In this document: in pieces, positions 59,501-64,000 of the stretch
Position numbering within the stretch: position 1 is the stretch's first letter
Layout: each line of letters opens with the position of its first letter
Assembly: GCA_020634815.1 (NCBI GenBank)
Contig: JACKBA010000002.1
Span: 328,563 to 392,562, forward strand
DNA length: 64,000 nt
DNA from: Caldilineaceae bacterium
Lineage (GTDB): Bacteria; Chloroflexota; Anaerolineae; Caldilineales; Caldilineaceae
Direction of reading: 5' to 3'
Notes under the pieces: model-generated
Told to the model about the DNA's origin: nothing
Databases searched by the model: none
Seen by the model: only the letters and a program-made list of their open reading frames with translations
Made by a program: the position numbers and the translations under genes

Positions 59501-61297
59501 TTACTGGCGCACTCCGCTCGACATGTAGATCTCCGATTCGCGCGAGGAGAAGCGGAAGCGATTCCACGTTACCTGGCCCTTGCTGTTCGGCTCGAACATG
59601 GGGCCTTTCACATAGGGCTTGACCAACGCATTAAAGATACCATGGTAGATCGGCACCAGTGCGACGTCTTCGACCAGGATGCGTTCGGCCTGCTGGTAGA
59701 GTTCGTTGCGCTTCGGTTCGTCGTTGAGAATCTGGCCGGCTTCACAGAGGAGATTGTTGTACTCCTGGTTGTACCACGTGTGGCGTCCTGGCATCTGTGA
59801 CATATCGGTGCCTGCCTCTTCACAGCCACCCCACACGCTGAGCATGTTACTCCCGTCGACAAAGTCGAACTCGTAGGGCACCAAAGCGAATATGAAGTCG
59901 CCGCTCATATTACGCTTTTCGGCCCGCAACGCGTCCATGAACGAGCCATAGTCCAGATTCTGGATCTCTGTGTCTATGTTGAGATTCTCCTTCAGCATAG
60001 CTGCTATAGCCTCAGCCGCATTCGTCAGCGCCGGGAATGCTTCGCGTGTGTAGAGCGTCAGCTTCGGGAAACCCTCGCCGTTGGGGAAGCCGGCATCAGC
60101 CAGCAACTGCTTGGCCAGTTCCGGGTCGAAGGCTTGCACGTCCTTGAGCCCTTCCACGTTCTCGCCGGGGAAGCCGGGCGGGTTCATGGAGTAGGCGGAC
60201 ACGGCCTGGTATTGCAGCGGGCCGTTGACAATCTTGTCGCGGTCGATGGCATGGCTGAAGGCCTGGCGCACCTGCAAGTTATCGAAGGGAGCATTCCAGG
60301 AATCGAAGAAGAGATAGTAAGTGATGAAGTTCGGCCAGGAGATCAGCTCCGCCTGAAGATCTGGGTTGGCCATTATCTCGGCCATTGCGGATGGCGGCAG
60401 GTCATTTTGATAGCCACCGCCAACAGCATCGAGCTCACCATTCTTGTAGGCGGCAAAGCGTACCTGCGGATCCATGAACTCGACAATGACCTTGTCCACC
60501 ATGGGCGGGTAGGGACCGGTGTACTTGTCATTGGCGACGAAGGTGAGGCGCGTGCCCTTTTCGTAGCTTTCCAATACAAAGGGGCCGGCAGATACATAGT
60601 TTTCCGGCTTTAGCGCCCACGTGCCGTCGTCCAGGCGATCCTTGACGATATGCTGCGGCACAATCCATGCATCGGCCATGATCTTGATCAGGTATGGCAC
60701 CGGATAGTCGGTCTCGATGGCGAGCGTGTAGTCGTCGACTGCCTTGACGCCCAATTCCTCCGGCGGCGCCTCGCCGCTAACTACCTGTGCCCAATTCTTG
60801 ATGCCCATCATGCTGTAGAACCACTCAAAGTCGTAGTCCGGACGAGCATAGCGCTGGAAAGTGAAGACAAAGTCGTTGGCCGTCACCGGCGTGCCATCGC
60901 TCCACACCTTGTCCTTTTGCAGGTTGAACGTCCAGGTCATTCCATCGTCGGATACCGACCAGCTTTCGCAGACATTCGGCTGAGGGCTAAAGTCTTTGTC
61001 AGGACGGACACAGGAATCTGGCCACCCATACACATCGCCGTCATTCTCTTCGTATACTGAGGCATCCCAAGTCATGTAAGTCTGCTCTGATGCTGGATAG
61101 CGGAAGACCTGCTGTTCCAGCGGCAGTGCGTCGTCCGGCAAAGTGATGCCCAGGCGGTTGACCACCGGCCCCGTTGCGGCCGGGGCCGCAGCCTCCGGTG
61201 CAGCGCCGCCGCTCGGCGCCGCCGGCGCACCGCACGCCGCCAACACCATGGCCGCGATCACGCTGATCGCAAGCAAGAGATAGAGTCGTCGTTTCAT
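59501..61297 (-). CDS. Peptide/nickel-type ABC transporter substrate-binding lipoprotein
   Basis: 598 residues with a lipoprotein signal: lipobox LAAC with C22, then an Ala/Pro/Gly-rich linker. The remainder is an SBP_bac_5 (DppA/OppA) domain: WTFNLQKDKVWSDGTPVTANDFVFTF, PYLIKIMADAWIVPQHIVKD, NLQVRQAFSHAIDRDKIV. It lies downstream of the two permease genes, across a GCGTAATGC-word repeat. The ligand is probably an oligopeptide or other solute taken up by this family. It is anchored to the outer face of the membrane. Confidence 0.95.
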   Translation of the reverse strand: MKRRLYLLLAISVIAAMVLAACGAPAAPSGGAAPEAAAPAATGPVVNRLGITLPDDALPLEQQVFRYPASEQTYMTWDASVYEENDGDVYGWPDSCVRPDKDFSPQPNVCESWSVSDDGMTWTFNLQKDKVWSDGTPVTANDFVFTFQRYARPDYDFEWFYSMMGIKNWAQVVSGEAPPEELGVKAVDDYTLAIETDYPVPYLIKIMADAWIVPQHIVKDRLDDGTWALKPENYVSAGPFVLESYEKGTRLTFVANDKYTGPYPPMVDKVIVEFMDPQVRFAAYKNGELDAVGGGYQNDLPPSAMAEIMANPDLQAELISWPNFITYYLFFDSWNAPFDNLQVRQAFSHAIDRDKIVNGPLQYQAVSAYSMNPPGFPGENVEGLKDVQAFDPELAKQLLADAGFPNGEGFPKLTLYTREAFPALTNAAEAIAAMLKENLNIDTEIQNLDYGSFMDALRAEKRNMSGDFIFALVPYEFDFVDGSNMLSVWGGCEEAGTDMSQMPGRHTWYNQEYNNLLCEAGQILNDEPKRNELYQQAERILVEDVALVPIYHGIFNALVKPYVKGPMFEPNSKGQVTWNRFRFSSRESEIYMSSGVRQ

Positions 61298-61334
61298 GGG
61301 TCCTCTCCTTGGGTTGAAACTGGATAATGCCGGT

Positions 61335-61442
61335 GCCTCAGGCGTGAAACGTCAAACGTCAAACGTGATGCGTAACGAGTAATGCGTGATCCGTCAGGTG
61401 TCAACGTCGCGCATGACTCGTGACGCATTACGCATCACGAGC
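61335..61442. repeat. Inverted repeat of GCGTAATGC words
   Basis: The left arm GTGATGCGTAACGAGTAATG, continued by CGTGATCCGTCA, pairs with the right arm TGACTCGTGACGCATTACGC and ATCACGA. It separates the second permease gene from the binding-protein gene and may adjust their relative expression. Confidence 0.85.
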
Positions 61443-62388
61443 CCTTCCCCTCCACCGCCTTCGGGTCCAGCGCGTCGCGCAGCCCGTCGCCGACGAGCGT
61501 AAAGCCGAGCATGGTAAAGGCGATCATGATGGCCGGAAAAAAGGCCAGGTGCCAGAAATAGGTCATGTTGGCGATGCCCTCGCGACCGATCATCTGCCCC
61601 CAACTGGGCGTAGGCGGGTTGATGCCGACACCCAGAAAGCTCAGCGCCGCTTCGGCGAAAATGGCGCGCGGAACGCCCAACGTCACGGAGACGATGATCG
61701 GCGCCAGCGCATTGGGCAGGATCTGGCCGAAGACGATGCGCGGCGTGCGCGCGCCGACCGAACGCGAGGCCTCGACGAACTCCTTTTCGCGCAGGGTGAG
61801 AAATTGCCCGCGCGTCAGGCGGCAGATTTCGATCCAGGTGGTGAGCGAGAGCGCCAGCAACACGTTCCAGTAGCTGGCGCCCATGCGCAACATGATAAGG
61901 AAGGCCAGCAGCAGCACGGGCAGCGCCGACATGATGTCGACGATGCGCATGATCACGAAGTCGACCTTGCCGCCCTTCCAGCCGGCCAGCGCGCCCATGG
62001 GCAGGCCGATGCACAGCGCCAGCAACTGCGAGAAGATGGCAATGCTCAGCGAGATGCGCGCACCGTACACGATGCGGCTCCACTCGTCGCGGCCATTGAG
62101 GTCGGTGCCCATCCAGAAGTCGGCGCTGGGAAAACCGCCCGTCGGCCCGATGAACGCCTCGTCGTAGCCGTAGTGGGCGATGAGCGGCTGCGGTTCGCGA
62201 CCGAGCAGCGGCGCGACAAACCAGTCGTCGGCGAAGATTGCCACGATCAACAGCACGACGACGATGACAAGGCCGACGATCGACAGGCGGTTGCGCAAGA
62301 AGCGCCGCGCAGCATCACGGTAGAGGCTGCGTTTGCGCAGCGTCTTTGCCGGCGGTCTCTGGGTCAGATCGAGTTCGGCGGTAGCCAT
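61435..62388 (-). CDS. Peptide ABC transporter permease, DppC family
   Basis: 317 residues: a basic N-terminal tail, a first helix (LSIVGLVIVVVLLIVAIFA), an N-terminal OppC/DppC segment with the characteristic MGTDLNGRDEWSRIVYGARIS, and four to five further helices with the EAA loop EASRSVGARTPRIVFGQILPN. GGAG four bases before the ATG sets the start; the frame is open far upstream but there it is only a shadow of the DppB-like gene. It pairs with the DppB-like permease encoded 23 bases before it. Its stop codon lies in the right arm of the inverted repeat. Confidence 0.96.
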   Translation of the reverse strand: MATAELDLTQRPPAKTLRKRSLYRDAARRFLRNRLSIVGLVIVVVLLIVAIFADDWFVAPLLGREPQPLIAHYGYDEAFIGPTGGFPSADFWMGTDLNGRDEWSRIVYGARISLSIAIFSQLLALCIGLPMGALAGWKGGKVDFVIMRIVDIMSALPVLLLAFLIMLRMGASYWNVLLALSLTTWIEICRLTRGQFLTLREKEFVEASRSVGARTPRIVFGQILPNALAPIIVSVTLGVPRAIFAEAALSFLGVGINPPTPSWGQMIGREGIANMTYFWHLAFFPAIMIAFTMLGFTLVGDGLRDALDPKAVEGKGS

Positions 62389-62411
62389 GAAACTCCGTGT
62401 CGCAAGCTGAT

Positions 62412-63332
62412 CTAGTGAATGCGCACGCGGGGGTCGAAGAATACGTACAAGATGTCGGTCACAAGGTAGGTGATGGCAATCAGCACTGCCCACAGCAGGA
62501 CGAGGCCGATGATCATCGGGTAGTCGCGGTCGAAAGTACTGGTTACCCAGTAGCCGCCAAGCCCTGGAATCCGGAAGATCGCCTCGATAAAGATCGAGCC
62601 GGTGATGAGGTCCGGCACGAGCGGGCCAAAGACGGTAATCATGGGAATCATGGCATTGCGCAGCACATGGCGCGACATGACCGTGCGTTCGGTCAGCCCC
62701 TTTGCCCGTGCCGTGCGCACGTAGTCGGCGCGCAGGGCCTCGACTACGCTGGCGCGCGTGTAGCGCGCGATCATGGCGATCGGCGCAAAGGCATAGGCCA
62801 GCACGGGCAGAATCCAGTATTGCGGCCCTTCCCAACCGCCCGTCGGCAGCCACTTGAGATAGAGCGCAAAGGTCAGAATAAAGAGAATACCCCACACAAA
62901 GTGGGGCGTGACAAAGCCAAAGATCGACAGCAGCGTGGCCAGATAGTCGACCCAGGTGTTCTGCTTGACGGCCGAAACGATGCCCAGCGGAATGCCGATC
63001 CCAAACGCCACCAGCAGCGTCATCAGCCCCAGGTGAAAGGTGATCGGCCAGGTGCGTCCGATCAATTGCAGCACCGACTCGTCCGGATGCTCGAAGGACA
63101 TGCCAAAGTCAAAGCGCACGACGCCGCCCAGCCAGGTGAGATATTGCTGCCAGACCGGCTTGTCGAGCCCGTAGCGCGCTTCGAGCGCCGCAAGCTGCTG
63201 GTCCGACATCAGTTGTTGGCCATAGGCCCACGGTCCGCCCGGCACGCCATGCATAAGCCAGAAGGTGATGAGCGATATGACGAACAGGACAAACAACAGT
63301 CCCAACAGCCGGGTCAGAATGTATCGAACCAT
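62412..63332 (-). CDS. Peptide ABC transporter permease, DppB family
   Basis: 306 residues with the first helix (YILTRLLGLLFVLFVISLITF), the DppB-typical periplasmic region (RYGLDKPVWQQYLTWLGGVVRFDFGMSF), and the EAA loop ADYVRTARAKGLTERTVMSRHVLRNAMIP. The start was set at MVRYILTR; upstream codons do not look coding. No ATPase genes of the transporter (DppD, DppF) are in the window. First gene of the permease, permease, binding-protein order on the minus strand. Confidence 0.96.
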   Translation of the reverse strand: MVRYILTRLLGLLFVLFVISLITFWLMHGVPGGPWAYGQQLMSDQQLAALEARYGLDKPVWQQYLTWLGGVVRFDFGMSFEHPDESVLQLIGRTWPITFHLGLMTLLVAFGIGIPLGIVSAVKQNTWVDYLATLLSIFGFVTPHFVWGILFILTFALYLKWLPTGGWEGPQYWILPVLAYAFAPIAMIARYTRASVVEALRADYVRTARAKGLTERTVMSRHVLRNAMIPMITVFGPLVPDLITGSIFIEAIFRIPGLGGYWVTSTFDRDYPMIIGLVLLWAVLIAITYLVTDILYVFFDPRVRIH

Positions 63333-63581
63333 GCGTGAAGAACGGCAGGCGCCGCAGGAAAGAACAACCGGTGTGCGAGATGGGAAGTCGAACGTGCGAA
63401 TTTGGTTCGGCGTTGAATTGGACGGTATCCTACACAGGCTGGCGAATCTTGTCAATGTTACAAAATCGAATGGTCCCGTCCAGAAAGCCGGTGCGGTCGT
63501 AACAACAGCGGAGAATCTGGACGTTCACGTCGTGTTTTTCAGCCTATTGCCCCCGGCCTTTTTCCAACAGAGAGGTGAGTT

Positions 63582-64000
63582 ATGCAAATTCTCGTCATCG
63601 GCAGCGGGCTGATGGGGCCTGCTGCGGCCTACAACGCACTCTCCGACTCGGCCGTTACGCAGGTCACGCTGGCCGACAAGGACCCTGCGCAACTGGAATC
63701 GGCCCGCGCCAGGCTGGCGCCGCTGGTCGCTAACGGGGCGCGCCTGCAAACGGCACAGATCGACCTGGCCGATGAAGCCGCGACGGCCAACCTCATCGCG
63801 CAGCACGACGCCGTGGTCGCCGCCTTGCCAAGTGCCGTGCTGCCGCTGGGCATCCGCGCGGCGATTGCCGCGCGCACGCCATGGATCGACCTCAGCCGGC
63901 CGGCCGACAGCGAGTTGCCGGCGTTGGCCAAGGCGGCCAAGGAGAATGGCGTGCTCGTGATCCCCGGCTGCGGCGTCGAGCCGGGCCTCACCGAGATCAT
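63582..64000 (+). CDS. Saccharopine dehydrogenase-like NAD(P)-binding protein (partial, cut by window end)
   Basis: The first 139 codons of a gene that runs off the right edge. The N-terminal Rossmann motif is QILVIGSGLMGPAAAYNAL, followed by the acidic strand end TLADKD. A later segment VIPGCGVEPGLTE matches the saccharopine dehydrogenase-like/lysine 6-dehydrogenase family. AGAGGTGAG precedes the ATG. It is divergent from the peptide-transporter genes. An amino-acid dehydrogenase role is inferred from the family. Confidence 0.88.
   Translation, partial: MQILVIGSGLMGPAAAYNALSDSAVTQVTLADKDPAQLESARARLAPLVANGARLQTAQIDLADEAATANLIAQHDAVVAALPSAVLPLGIRAAIAARTPWIDLSRPADSELPALAKAAKENGVLVIPGCGVEPGLTEI

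Noticed and set aside
62389..62895. N-terminal extension of the DppC-like permease
   Set aside because: The extension is an out-of-frame shadow of the DppB-like gene; the ATG with GGAG begins the family's normal N-terminus.

Overview
The window is one continuous stretch of high-GC bacterial chromosome. I infer a Chloroflexota bacterium of the Anaerolineae/Caldilineae type, without a search to confirm it. The grounds are the SUF operon headed by an iron-sulfur SufR-like regulator, a CysO-type cysteine pathway, multi-PAS kinases, large exported cohesin/cadherin proteins with a short [Y/F]LP C-terminal tail, and intergenic gaps full of degenerate tandem-word inverted repeats. No rRNA, tRNA, CRISPR array, prophage or complete insertion sequence was seen.

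Layout. 1-8 kb: signalling, with a two-domain KaiC-like ATPase flanked by two related small proteins and a receiver protein, then a NarL-type regulator and an eight-PAS histidine kinase. 8.6-18.5 kb: a GH78-type glycosidase, TrmFO, an amino-acid ABC permease, a large exported META-domain protein and a small membrane protein. 18.6-20.2 kb: pyridoxal-phosphate synthase PdxS/PdxT. 20.36-20.68 kb: an apparently unannotated structured RNA gene with its own consensus promoter and terminator. 20.9-24.8 kb: a sulfur-carrier cysteine pathway (CysO-like carrier, rhodanese-E1 fusion, CysM-like synthase) followed by DUF4395 and thioredoxin-like proteins. 26.1-35.0 kb, minus strand: a SUF operon in the order sufR-sufC-sufB-sufD-sulfurtransferase-sufS-[toxin/antitoxin pair]-sufU-Rieske-DUF59, with an operator/promoter at the head and an intrinsic terminator at the tail.

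37-46.4 kb: four exported proteins that look like a duplicated two-gene unit (long cohesin/cadherin/dockerin-like protein, then short cohesin-linker protein). All four end in a [Y/F]LP tail. 46.4-56.2 kb: QueG carrying an in-frame repeat-derived insert, a DUF4013 membrane protein, an Lrp regulator, a class III aminotransferase, a methyltransferase, a receiver lacking its phospho-acceptor aspartate, a YuiH-like molybdoenzyme, a carbamoyltransferase, a MaoC-like hydratase and a membrane-anchored Cas4-like nuclease. 56.2-64 kb: a CHASE4 hybrid histidine kinase, a peptide ABC transporter (binding protein and two permeases) and the start of a saccharopine-dehydrogenase-like gene cut by the window edge.

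Most gaps hold long hyphenated inverted repeats made of short repeated words. At least one is an intrinsic terminator (after pdxT), one has entered the queG reading frame, one forms the 3' end of trmFO, and two gaps hold inverted copies of the same 154-bp MITE-like element. Starts were chosen from visible ribosome-binding sites, so several differ from the longest possible reading frame.
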